Positions 51,949 to 60,245 of a stretch of 64,000 nt of DNA are shown here, piece by piece. How positions within the stretch are numbered: position 1 is the first letter of the stretch; each line of letters begins with the position of its first letter. Made by a program: the position numbers and the translations under genes. This DNA comes from Acidimicrobiales bacterium. GTDB taxonomy: Bacteria > Actinomycetota > Acidimicrobiia > Acidimicrobiales > SZUA-35. Under the pieces are notes generated by a model. The model saw only the letters and a list, made by a program, of their open reading frames with translations. It was not told the DNA's origin and ran no database searches. The DNA lies in the NCBI GenBank assembly GCA_041394265.1, contig JAWKIO010000005.1, forward strand, positions 3,844,001 to 3,908,000, given 5' to 3'.

Positions 51949-53568
51949 ATGCCCACTGTTGCCCAACTCATGGTGTCGGCGCTGCGCGCCCTCGAGATCG
52001 AGAACTTCTTCTGCCTGCCCGGCGTGCAGAACGACGACTTCTTCGATGCGCTGGTCGACGCGCCCGACATCCGCCCAATCGTCACTCGCCACGAGCAGGG
52101 CGCCGGCTACATGGCGTTTGGCGCATCTCAGCTCACCGACAAGCCGTCGGCCTTCGCCGTCGTGCCGGGCCCGGGCATCCTCAACGCCGGAGCGGCCCTC
52201 ACCTCTGCCTATTGGGCCGGCGGCCGGACCCTCGCCATCGTGGGCGCCATCCCGGCCGGAGCCAAGGGCAAGGGCATCGGCCTCCTGCACGAGCTGCCGA
52301 ATCAGAGCGCGGTGCTCGAGCAGGTGACCAAGCACAACGAGTACATCGAGTCAGGCGAGACGGCGGTCGAGCAGGTCAACCGAGCGCTGGTTGCCCTCCT
52401 GTCCGGTGAGCCCCGACCGGTCAGCGTCGAGGTGCCGGTCGACGTCTGGAGCCACGAGGTCGACACGCTGATCGATCGACTCCCCGAGCTCGAGCCGGCA
52501 CCGACGCCCGATGCCGACGCACTGGTCGCCGCCGTTGCCGCCGTTGGCGCGGCCGAGCGCCCGCTGATCGTGGTGGGCGGCGGCGCACACGGCGCTTCAG
52601 CCGAGGTGCAGCAGCTCGCCGAGTTGTTGAACGCACCGGTGACGACCCGCCGCCAGGGCCATGGGGTGATCGACGCTCAGCATCCGCTGTGGGCGCCGAT
52701 GCCGGTCGGGCGTGAGTTCTGGCGGGACGCCGACGTCGTTGTCGGCATCGGGACCCGAATGGAGTTCCCGATCATGCACTGGGGCGTCGACGACGCCATG
52801 AGCATCGTGCAGATCAACCTCGACGCCGACGAGCTCGATCGCCATGGGCTCGGCGCCATCGGACTCCACGGCGACGCGGCAACGACGGTCCGCTCGCTGA
52901 TCGAGGCACTCGATGGCCGAGTCAGCTCGATCGCCGATCGTCGGGACGAGGTGGCGGTGCGGCGTCGTCGCTTCGAGAGCGACTCAGCCGTGTTGGCGCC
53001 GCAGCGGGCGTTCCTGGCGGCGATCGCCGACGCCATGCCCACCGACGCAATCATCGTCGAAGACGTCACGCAGCTCGGGTTCGCCGCCCACATCGCCTAC
53101 GACTTCCACTCGCCGAAGTCGTTCCTCACGTCGGGGCCAGCGGGCACCCTCGGTGCGGGAGTGGCCCACGCCATCGGCGTCCAGTCGGCAGCTGGTGATC
53201 GCCGAGTCCTGAATCTCGTGGGCGACGGCGGCTTCTTGTTCAGTGCAACCGAGCTGGCGACCGCCAAGCAGTTCGACATCCCGGTCACGATCCTGCTGCA
53301 CGACAACCGGTCGTACGGCAACGTCAAGGGCATCCAAACGAGTCGCTTCGGCGAGGACCGCCTGATCGCCTCCACCCTCGAGAACCCGGACTTCGTGGCC
53401 ATGGGTGAGGCGTTCGGTGTGCGGAGCCGGGGCGTCGAGACGGCCGACGAGTTGCGCGACGCGCTTGCCCAGGCCGTCGCTCACGACGGGCCGTCGATGG
53501 TCGTGCTTTCGACCGGCGACCTGCCGAGCCCGTGGCCATGGCTGCGCATGCAGCGAGTGCGCGGCTGA
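51949..53568 (+). CDS. Thiamine diphosphate-dependent enzyme, acetolactate-synthase-like
   Basis: This 539-residue enzyme has the three ThDP-enzyme domains: the N-terminal PYR domain with the cofactor-activating Glu in TRHEQGAGYMA (about residue 48), a central domain, and the PP domain with the Mg/ThDP motif VGDGGFLFSATELATAKQFD, ending in the HDNRSYGN Asn ligand (about 424-458). It is related to acetolactate synthase, benzoylformate decarboxylase and oxalyl-CoA decarboxylase-type proteins; the reaction is not determined. ATG 51949 follows GGAG. No acetolactate synthase small subunit gene adjoins it, so a catabolic role is more likely than branched-chain amino acid synthesis. Confidence 0.85.
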   Translation: MPTVAQLMVSALRALEIENFFCLPGVQNDDFFDALVDAPDIRPIVTRHEQGAGYMAFGASQLTDKPSAFAVVPGPGILNAGAALTSAYWAGGRTLAIVGAIPAGAKGKGIGLLHELPNQSAVLEQVTKHNEYIESGETAVEQVNRALVALLSGEPRPVSVEVPVDVWSHEVDTLIDRLPELEPAPTPDADALVAAVAAVGAAERPLIVVGGGAHGASAEVQQLAELLNAPVTTRRQGHGVIDAQHPLWAPMPVGREFWRDADVVVGIGTRMEFPIMHWGVDDAMSIVQINLDADELDRHGLGAIGLHGDAATTVRSLIEALDGRVSSIADRRDEVAVRRRRFESDSAVLAPQRAFLAAIADAMPTDAIIVEDVTQLGFAAHIAYDFHSPKSFLTSGPAGTLGAGVAHAIGVQSAAGDRRVLNLVGDGGFLFSATELATAKQFDIPVTILLHDNRSYGNVKGIQTSRFGEDRLIASTLENPDFVAMGEAFGVRSRGVETADELRDALAQAVAHDGPSMVVLSTGDLPSPWPWLRMQRVRG

Positions 53569-53597
53569 GCAGGCGGCATCGATCACACCGACGCTGC

Positions 53598-53603
53598 TAC
53601 GTT
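53598..53603 (+). promoter_or_regulatory. -10 hexamer TACGTT, probable leaderless promoter of the phosphotransferase
   Basis: TACGTT ends 6 nt before ATG 53610. It shows that the phosphotransferase can be transcribed independently of the ThDP enzyme gene 41 bp upstream. Confidence 0.45.
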
Positions 53604-53609
53604 CCGGAC

Positions 53610-54716
53610 ATGACGACGCAGGACGTGCCACCGGTCGACCCATTCGCCGACGAGGCCCCGCCCGAGACGGCCGTCGTGCGGCCGGGGGAGGGGCTCGACT
53701 GGGGTCGGATCGAGGCGTACCTCCGAGCAGAGCTGCCCCGCGACCTCGATCTGAGCGGGCCGTTCGAGGTGCTCCAGTTCCCCAACGGCGCAGCCAACCT
53801 CACCTACATGATCCGCTTCGGTGCGACTGAACTGGTGCTGCGCCGTCCACCCTTCGGCACGCTGGCACCCGGCGCCCACGACATGAAGCGCGAGTACAAG
53901 GTGCTCTCGCGCCTGTGGGAACACTTCGACGCCGCTCCACGGGCGTACGTGTTCTGCGATGACCATGACATCGCCGGCGCCGACTTCTTCGTGATGGAGC
54001 GGCGTCGTGGCGAGGTCATTCGTGGCGTGCTGCCCGAGTCGATGCGTCACCTTCCCGATGTCGGGCACCGTTTGGGCCTCGCCCTGGTCGACGCCATCGC
54101 CGCGTTCCACCTGCTCGATCCCGACACCTGCGGGCTCGGCGACCTGGGGCGTCCCGACGGATTCGTCGAGCGCCAGGTTGGCGGTTGGAAGAAGCGCTGG
54201 GACCTCGTTGCCGATCCGGTGCACGATCCCGAGATGACCGCCATCCACGCCCGACTCGAGGCCACGATGCCGGCGAGCCAGCGGGTGTCGTTCGTCCACA
54301 ACGATCTCAAGCTCGACAACGCCATGTTCGAGACCGGCAACCCCGATCGGGTGGTCGCGTTCTTCGATTGGGACATGACCACCCTGGGCGACCCGATGAT
54401 CGACATCGGCACGCTCCTCAACTACTGGCCCGACCCTGACGACAGCGACGACGTCCGGCGATCGAGCCACGACGGCATGACACGAATGAGCCTGCCCAGT
54501 CGAGCCGAGGTGGCGCAACGCTACGGCGAGAAGACGGGCCTCGATGTCTCGGGCATCGGATGGTACGAGGCCTTCGCCCAGTGGAAGACCGCCGTCGTGG
54601 TCCAGCAGCTCCATCACCGATGGAAGGTGGGCGACTCGACCGACGAACGTATGGCCACCATCGCCGACAGCATTCCGGCCCTCATGCGGACGGCTTCACG
54701 ATTGTTGGAGGCGTGA
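53610..54716 (+). CDS. Phosphotransferase family protein (ACAD10/APH-like)
   Basis: This 368-residue protein has the aminoglycoside-phosphotransferase/choline-kinase fold: a nucleotide-binding N-lobe with FPNGAANLTYMIRF (about residues 57-70) and LVLRRPPFG, then the catalytic loop FVHNDLKLDNAMF (about 230-242) and the metal-binding FFDWDMTTLGDP (about 251-262). Members of this group in actinobacteria accompany acyl-CoA dehydrogenases and phosphorylate hydroxyacyl-CoA intermediates in some organisms, as in ACAD10/11. The stop overlaps the LLM gene start (TGATG). Confidence 0.88.
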   Translation: MTTQDVPPVDPFADEAPPETAVVRPGEGLDWGRIEAYLRAELPRDLDLSGPFEVLQFPNGAANLTYMIRFGATELVLRRPPFGTLAPGAHDMKREYKVLSRLWEHFDAAPRAYVFCDDHDIAGADFFVMERRRGEVIRGVLPESMRHLPDVGHRLGLALVDAIAAFHLLDPDTCGLGDLGRPDGFVERQVGGWKKRWDLVADPVHDPEMTAIHARLEATMPASQRVSFVHNDLKLDNAMFETGNPDRVVAFFDWDMTTLGDPMIDIGTLLNYWPDPDDSDDVRRSSHDGMTRMSLPSRAEVAQRYGEKTGLDVSGIGWYEAFAQWKTAVVVQQLHHRWKVGDSTDERMATIADSIPALMRTASRLLEA

Positions 54717-55543
54717 TGAAGTTCGGATTCGTGTTGCCCAACAACTGGGGGCTCGACAACGTCAACGACGTGGTCGACATCGCCGCCGAGGCGGAAGCGC
54801 TCGGGCTGGACTCGGTGTGGGTGAACCACCACATCCTCAACGTCGGCTACATCGAGGATCGCCTCGACGACCGGCCGTACCACGATGCGCTCACGGTGTT
54901 GGCCGCTGCCGCCGTGCGCACCGAGCGGGTGAAGCTCGGCACTTCGGTGTTGGTGCTGCCCTATCTCCACCCGATGGCGCTGGCGAAGACGCTGGCCACC
55001 ATCGACCAGCTCAGCGGCGGGCGGGTGATCGCCGGTCTCGGGGTTGGCAGCTTGCCCGAGGAGAACGAAGCGCTCGGTGTGATCTACGAGGATCGTGGTC
55101 GATACGCCGACGAGAGCATCGAGGTGATGTCGGCGTTGTGGACGCAACGCGAAGCGAGCTTCCCCGGTGAGTACTTCACGCTCGACGGGATCAAGGCGTC
55201 ACCCAAGCCCCAGCAACAGCCTCTGCCGATCTGGATCGGCGGTGCGGGCGGACCGGCTCGTCGCCGAGCTGCTCGTCATGGACACGGCTGGCACCCGATG
55301 TGTTCGGTCACCGGTCTGGCTCGTCGGATGCCGAAACTGGTTGCGGCGCTCGAAGCGGAGGGCCGGAGCCGAGACGACATCACGGTGGCACCCAGGATCC
55401 TCACCACCGACGTGCCCGATCGGGCGTCGGTGCAAGCGTGGGCCGACGCCGGTGCCGATCAACTGATCGTCGGCACCGCCACACCCGACCTCGCCGAGAT
55501 CCGGCAGGGCCTCGCCCACGTGGCGTCGTTGATCGCCGCCTGA
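54716..55543 (+). CDS. LLM class F420-dependent oxidoreductase
   Basis: This 275-residue protein has the luciferase-like (beta/alpha)8 barrel: MKFGFVLPNNWGLDNV at the N-terminus, AEALGLDSVWVNHH (about residues 27-40), RVKLGTSVLVLPYLHPMALAK (about 70-90) and GGRVIAGLGVGSLPEE (about 100-115), close to the F420-dependent TIGR03619-like group. It should use coenzyme F420H2 or FMN to reduce or oxidise an organic substrate. It is co-translated with the phosphotransferase gene, so both may belong to one pathway. Confidence 0.87.
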   Translation: MKFGFVLPNNWGLDNVNDVVDIAAEAEALGLDSVWVNHHILNVGYIEDRLDDRPYHDALTVLAAAAVRTERVKLGTSVLVLPYLHPMALAKTLATIDQLSGGRVIAGLGVGSLPEENEALGVIYEDRGRYADESIEVMSALWTQREASFPGEYFTLDGIKASPKPQQQPLPIWIGGAGGPARRRAARHGHGWHPMCSVTGLARRMPKLVAALEAEGRSRDDITVAPRILTTDVPDRASVQAWADAGADQLIVGTATPDLAEIRQGLAHVASLIAA

Positions 55544-55553
55544 GCACCAACCC

Positions 55554-55669
55554 ACCAACCTCCGGGGCTCCGTCCAAACTCACCAAACCTCCGGGGCTGC
55601 GTACGCTCAGCGGCGCGGAAACCCGGAGGTTGTCAGGAATTGGACGCAGGCCCGGAGCTACGGGTTGGG
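55554..55669. repeat. Cluster of direct and inverted copies of a CCTCCGGGGCT-type repeat
   Basis: Copies begin at 55554 (ACCAACCTCCGGGGCT, ending GTCCAA at 55577) and 55582 (ACCAAACCTCCGGGGCT), with inverted copies at 55622-55632 (CCCGGAGGTTG, perfectly complementary to 55556-55566) and about 55638-55669 (containing TTGGAC and CCCGGAG). The cluster fills most of the 160-bp gap between convergent genes. It may act as a bidirectional terminator or belong to an extragenic repeat family. Confidence 0.55.
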
Positions 55670-55703
55670 TTTCTCGGCGGAGCCGTGTGGGCGTAGGGTG
55701 GCA

Positions 55704-56225
55704 TCACTGAGCAGTGCCTGCGGGCGGCGAGCCTCCGGCCAGGTGCTTCGCTGCCAGCTCGACGGCGTCGACGATGCCGATGTAGCCGGTGCAGCGGCAG
55801 AGATTGCCGGACAGCTCGTGACGGATCGTCGCGCGGTCCGGGTTGGGCCGTTGCTGCAGGAGGTGGACGGCGGTGAGGACGAACCCCGGCGTGCAGAAGC
55901 CGCACTGTAGACCGTGGCAGGCGGTGAACGCTTCTTGCACCGGGTGCAGCGTGCCGTCGGAGTCGGCGAGGCCCTCGATGGTGGTGATCGCAGCACCGTC
56001 GAGTTGCATGGCGAACACGAGACAGGAACGAACCGGCTCGCCGTCGAGCAGCACAGTGCAGGCACCGCAGACGCCATGTTCACATCCCAGGTGGGTGCCG
56101 GTGAGACCAAGCTGCTCCCGCAGGACGTCGCCGAGGGTGTGCCTCGGCTCCACGAGCGTCGTGCGCCGGCGGCCATTGACCTCGATCGTGACCGGCACGG
56201 CGGTCGGGCGGTCGTTGTCGATCAT
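55704..56225 (-). CDS. Molybdenum hydroxylase small subunit, 2Fe-2S (CoxS-like)
   Basis: This 173-residue iron-sulfur subunit has the plant-type cluster ligands CEHGVCGACTVLLDGEPVRSC (split over about residues 48-69) and the second cluster ligands CGFC (about 108) and CRC (about 140). It passes electrons from the molybdenum site to FAD. ATG 56225 overlaps the FAD-subunit stop (ATGA). It is the last gene of the eight-gene operon, 160 bp before the repeat cluster; spacing and order L-M-S match CO-dehydrogenase-like loci. Confidence 0.9.
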   Translation of the reverse strand: MIDNDRPTAVPVTIEVNGRRRTTLVEPRHTLGDVLREQLGLTGTHLGCEHGVCGACTVLLDGEPVRSCLVFAMQLDGAAITTIEGLADSDGTLHPVQEAFTACHGLQCGFCTPGFVLTAVHLLQQRPNPDRATIRHELSGNLCRCTGYIGIVDAVELAAKHLAGGSPPAGTAQ

Positions 56226-57067
56226 GCGTCGCTCCGATCGTCGTCGTTCAGACCGGCGAGCGCCTGCTCGGCCGCTCGTCGGGTGAGTTCCGCGGCCATG
56301 GCGATGCGATAGTCGACCCCGGCATGAAGGTCGTCGTACGCCGTGAGCCTGCTGCCGACGATCGCAGCAACCTCGACAGGATCGACGCCGGCGGCCAGGG
56401 CCTGCTCGGCGTCGGTCACCCGCACCGGTGTCGAGTCGACGCCGCCGATCACGACGCGCCAGCCGCTGCTGAGCTCGCTGACGCAGGCGAGCACCAACGC
56501 GAAGTCGCCGCTGCGGCGGGCCAGCTCGCCGAAGCCCCAGCGATGGGGAACCTCGAGGTCGACATGGGTGAGCACCTCGTCGTCGGCGACGGCCGTCTCG
56601 AGCATGCCTTCGAAGAAGTCGTCGACGGCGAGTCGCCGAGTACCACCGGGCCCGCTGGTGTGGATCGTGGCGTCGGAGGCCAGCGCGAGCGCCGGACACT
56701 CGGCGTTCGGGTCGGCGTGGGCAATGCTGCCGCCGAGTGTGCCCCGCGTCCGGATGGCGGTGTGACCGACCCACCCGGCCAGATGCGCCGCCATCGGGTG
56801 AAGGGATTGCCGCTGCAGGTGGGCATGACGGGTCATGGCGCCGAACCGAGCGATGGGTCGGCCGTCGTCGAGCGCCTCGGCCGTCCGCAGATCGGCGAGC
56901 CCGTTGAGGTCGATGAGGACCGTGGGCTGGGCGAGGCGCATCGACAGCAACGGCACGAGGCTCTGCCCCCCGGCGAGCAACTTGCCCTCGCCGTCGGAAG
57001 CAGCGAGGACGGCGACGGCGTCGTCGATCGACGCGGCCCGGTGGTAGTCGAACGGTGCCGGCTTCAT
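56222..57067 (-). CDS. Molybdenum hydroxylase FAD-binding subunit (CoxM-like)
   Basis: This 281-residue subunit has the FAD-binding LLAGGQSLVPLLSMRL (about residues 29-44) and the TRGTLGGSIAHADPNAE loop (about 107-123) of the xanthine dehydrogenase FAD domain. It is the usual length and has no 4Fe-4S insertion of the 4-hydroxybenzoyl-CoA reductase type, so an oxidase or dehydrogenase role is more likely. ATG 57067 overlaps the large-subunit stop. Confidence 0.9.
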   Translation of the reverse strand: MKPAPFDYHRAASIDDAVAVLAASDGEGKLLAGGQSLVPLLSMRLAQPTVLIDLNGLADLRTAEALDDGRPIARFGAMTRHAHLQRQSLHPMAAHLAGWVGHTAIRTRGTLGGSIAHADPNAECPALALASDATIHTSGPGGTRRLAVDDFFEGMLETAVADDEVLTHVDLEVPHRWGFGELARRSGDFALVLACVSELSSGWRVVIGGVDSTPVRVTDAEQALAAGVDPVEVAAIVGSRLTAYDDLHAGVDYRIAMAAELTRRAAEQALAGLNDDDRSDA

Positions 57068-59427
57068 GACGGGCCTCCGGTCGTCGCCGGGACCGTTCGC
57101 AGCGCATTCCAGAGTCGCTCCGGGGTGAGCGGGAGGTGATCGATCTCGACGCCGACGGCGTCGGCCACGGCGCTGGCGAGGACGGCCGCTGGCCCGAGCG
57201 TGCCGCCTTCGCCGACGCCTCGCACTCCGGTCGGGTTGTCGGCGGGTCGCTCGATGTGGCCGATCTCGAGCTCGGGGATCTCGGCCGAGGTCGGCATCAG
57301 GTAGTCGAGCAGGGTGCCGGTGCGGAGGTTGCCGTCGTCGTCGTAGACCAGGTGCTCGTACTGGGCGCCACCGATGCCTTGGGCGATCGAGCCGGCGATC
57401 TGTCCCTCGACGATCTGAGGATGCACGGCACGACCGGCGTCCTCGACACAGATCCAACGAAGGATCGTCAGCTCGCCGGTCGCTGGCTCGATCTCGACGG
57501 CAGCAAGCTGGACCCCGGCGGCGAACGCACCCATCACCGGGTCGAAGAAGCGGGTGGCATCGAGGCCGGGTTCGAACCCGGCGGGGAGCCGGTTGGATTC
57601 GAGGTAGGCGACGCGGGCGACATCGGCCAGCGTGCCGACCGGTTCGGGCGACCCGGCAACGTGGAACTGGCCGCGCTCGAGTCGCAGATCCGTGACCGAC
57701 GCCTCATAGAGTTCGGCCGCAAGCCGGATCGAGGCATCCCTGACCGCCTCACCGGCCAGGCTCGCCGCCCCGCCGGCGATGACGGCCTGGCGAGACGAGA
57801 AGGCACCGAACCCCCACAGCGACTGGTCGGTGTCGCCGTAGCGCACCTCGACGTCTTCGTATGGGACACCGACGGCGTCGGCGACGACCTGCGCCAGGGT
57901 GGTCTCCAGCCCCTGACCTTGTGACGTGACGCCGGAGAGCACGAGGACCTTGCCGTCAGGATTGACTCGCACGGTGCAGGCCTCGTGCCCGGTGCGGAAC
58001 GGCATGCGCGGTCCGGCCGAGGCAGCGCGGCCCAGCCCGGTGAGCTCGTTGTAGCAGGCGATCCCGATGCCGATCGGGCGTCCACCGTGGAGCCGGCGTC
58101 GAAGCTGCTCGGCCCGGAGGTCGGCGAGCCCCAGCCGTTCGACGCACTGGTCGAGGCACTCGGCATAGTGCCCGGTGTCGTCGATCAAGCGAGTCGGCAT
58201 GCGGTACGGCACGTCGTCGGGGCCGATGAGGTTGATGCGTCGGATGTCGATCGGGTCGATCCCGAGTGCTCGTGCGCCGGAGTCGAGCAGACACTCCATG
58301 GCGTAGACCGTGGCCGGTCGTGCCACCCCGCGGTACGGGCCCGAGGGTGCAGTGTTGGTGGCCACGCCACGCACCGTGCAGCGGTAGTGCTCGAGCTTGT
58401 AGGGACCCGACAGCAGACCGCCCGCCATCAGTGCCTCGATGCCGGCGGTCCACGGATACACCGAGTACGCGCCGACGTTGCACCAGGCGTCGCCGCGGAT
58501 ACCGACAAGCCGACCGTCGGCGTCGAAGCCCGCCTCGAGTTCGTAGCGGTGGTCGCGAGCAGCAGTGGCCGAGGCGAGGTGTTCGCTGCGGTCCTCGACC
58601 CACTTGAGTGGCGTACCGGGCAACGATCTGGCCATCAGGCAGAGCGCGAGGTCTTCGGGATAGAGCACGGCCTTGGTGCCGAAGCCTCCGCCCACGTCGG
58701 CAGCGATGACTCGCACCCGGGACTCCGGGATGTCAAGGAGTTCGGCCAGCATGTTGCGGACCAGGTGAGGGATCTGGGTGCCGGACCAGAAGGTGAGCTG
58801 GCCGTCTGTCGGGCCGCCCTCCCACAGCGCCACGCCGGCCCGTCCCTCCATCGGGTTGCCCCCGTGCCGGTTGGTCACGAGCTCACGCCGCACGACGACC
58901 GCCGCTCCGGCGAGCGCGTCATCGACGGCTCCGGCCTCGAACGTGCGGGAGAGCAAGACGTTGTCGCTTGCGTCGTCATGCACTGGGTGTGCCGGCGCGT
59001 TCCATGCCCGGACCGTCACGGGCAGCGGCTCGTAGTCGATCACGACCGACTCGGCGGCGTCTTCGGCCTGGTACCGGTCATCGGCAACAACGGCAGCGAC
59101 CGCCTCACCGGCGAACCGCACCTTGCCGCGAGCCAGCGGGGGTTGCTCGGTCTCGACGTAGCCGGGAAGTGCCGATTGCGCCCGCAGGCCGAGCTCGAAG
59201 CCCGGCGACGCCGAGGTGAACACCGGGTGCTGGTCGAGGTCGAGGTCGCCGGTGTCGATGTTCGTGACCGCTGCGTGAGCGAAGGGGCTCCGAACGAACG
59301 CCACGTGGCGTAGGCGGGGGAGCTGGAGGTCGGACACGAAGCGACCCCGCCCGGTGAGGAGGCGCTGATCCTCCTTGCGGCGGGGGCTCGTCCCCATCGT
59401 CGGTGTGTCGCCGGTCGTGTGCGTCAT
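57064..59427 (-). CDS. Molybdenum hydroxylase large subunit, xanthine dehydrogenase family (CoxL-like)
   Basis: This 787-residue subunit binds the molybdopterin cofactor. It has the N-terminal a/b hammerhead (RFAGEAVAAVVADDRYQAEDA, about residue 105), VGGGFGTKAVLYPE (about 247), APSGPYRGVARPATVYAMEC (about 350-369), GQGLETTLAQV (about 470) and the catalytic Glu near the C-terminus in VRGVGEGGTLGP (about 735). The active-site loop is PYRG, not the CSFR loop of form I CO dehydrogenase, so CO is not the expected substrate. The start ATG 59427 overlaps the SDR stop (TGATG). Confidence 0.9.
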   Translation of the reverse strand: MTHTTGDTPTMGTSPRRKEDQRLLTGRGRFVSDLQLPRLRHVAFVRSPFAHAAVTNIDTGDLDLDQHPVFTSASPGFELGLRAQSALPGYVETEQPPLARGKVRFAGEAVAAVVADDRYQAEDAAESVVIDYEPLPVTVRAWNAPAHPVHDDASDNVLLSRTFEAGAVDDALAGAAVVVRRELVTNRHGGNPMEGRAGVALWEGGPTDGQLTFWSGTQIPHLVRNMLAELLDIPESRVRVIAADVGGGFGTKAVLYPEDLALCLMARSLPGTPLKWVEDRSEHLASATAARDHRYELEAGFDADGRLVGIRGDAWCNVGAYSVYPWTAGIEALMAGGLLSGPYKLEHYRCTVRGVATNTAPSGPYRGVARPATVYAMECLLDSGARALGIDPIDIRRINLIGPDDVPYRMPTRLIDDTGHYAECLDQCVERLGLADLRAEQLRRRLHGGRPIGIGIACYNELTGLGRAASAGPRMPFRTGHEACTVRVNPDGKVLVLSGVTSQGQGLETTLAQVVADAVGVPYEDVEVRYGDTDQSLWGFGAFSSRQAVIAGGAASLAGEAVRDASIRLAAELYEASVTDLRLERGQFHVAGSPEPVGTLADVARVAYLESNRLPAGFEPGLDATRFFDPVMGAFAAGVQLAAVEIEPATGELTILRWICVEDAGRAVHPQIVEGQIAGSIAQGIGGAQYEHLVYDDDGNLRTGTLLDYLMPTSAEIPELEIGHIERPADNPTGVRGVGEGGTLGPAAVLASAVADAVGVEIDHLPLTPERLWNALRTVPATTGGPS

Positions 59428-60191
59428 CACATCATCGAGTAGCCGCCGTTGACGGAGATCACCTGACCAGTGGTCCACGACGACAGCGGGGAGGCGAGGA
59501 GGAGGATCATGGGGACGACATCGTCGGGGCGCCCGAGTCGGCGCAGGGGATAGGCGGCAAGGATCTTCTTCATCCGTTCGTCGTCGGCATCGCCCGTGTG
59601 GGCGTCGAGGTTGTCGGTCTGCACGAGCGCGATCGACACGGCGTTCGCCCGGATGTTGTGGCGGGCGAGTTCCTTGGCGAGCGACTTGGTGAGGCCCACC
59701 GTCGACGACCGAGTGGTGGCGGTGACGAGCAGTCGGGATTCGCCGACGCGTCCCGAGTCGCCCATGAGGTTGATGATGGCGCCACCGCCGTTGGCAGCCA
59801 TCTGTTGGCCGACCACATGACAGATGCGGAGGGTGCCCGCAACGGTGACGTCGATCTGAGGCGCCCAGTCGTCCTCAGTCGACTCGAAGAACGGTTTGGA
59901 CTGGGTGGCCGCCGCGTTGTTGATCAACACACCGATCGGCCCGAGTTCGGACTCGACCGTTGCCGCCGCCGCCTCGACGGCTGCTCGATCACGAAGGTCG
60001 GCGCCCACCGCGATCGCCTGGCCGCCGTTGGCGGCGACCTCGGCCGCAGCCTCCTCGGCCCCCGTCGATGACGAGTGGTAGTGGAAGGCCACTCGCGCGC
60101 CTTCGTTGGCGAAGGCCATGCCGATGGCTCGACCGAGCCCTTGACCGGCGCCGGTGACGAGGACGGTGGTGTCGTTGAGTTGGAGTTCCAT
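59427..60191 (-). CDS. SDR-fold protein with atypical active site
   Basis: This 254-residue protein has a normal SDR frame: VTGAGQGLGRA (about residues 12-22), LINNAA (about 88) and VGLTKSLAKELARHNIRANAV (about 165-185), with a C-terminal VNGGYSM. But the segment before VGLTK is VTATTRSST, so the Tyr and Lys of the Y-x3-K catalytic pair are replaced by Thr and Arg. Classical oxidoreductase chemistry is therefore doubtful. It may be a non-catalytic or altered-chemistry member, or a binding protein. It is co-translated with the molybdenum hydroxylase subunits. Confidence 0.82.
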   Translation of the reverse strand: MELQLNDTTVLVTGAGQGLGRAIGMAFANEGARVAFHYHSSSTGAEEAAAEVAANGGQAIAVGADLRDRAAVEAAAATVESELGPIGVLINNAAATQSKPFFESTEDDWAPQIDVTVAGTLRICHVVGQQMAANGGGAIINLMGDSGRVGESRLLVTATTRSSTVGLTKSLAKELARHNIRANAVSIALVQTDNLDAHTGDADDERMKKILAAYPLRRLGRPDDVVPMILLLASPLSSWTTGQVISVNGGYSMM

Positions 60192-60245
60192 GGTGAGCTT
60201 TCGTTGGATGGGTGATGCTGGACGGTTCGGGTGTCGCGCTCGCCG

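Noticed and set aside
55704..59427. Form I CO dehydrogenase
   Set aside because: The large subunit has a PYRG-type loop rather than the CSFR active-site loop of form I CoxL, so only the molybdenum hydroxylase family is claimed.
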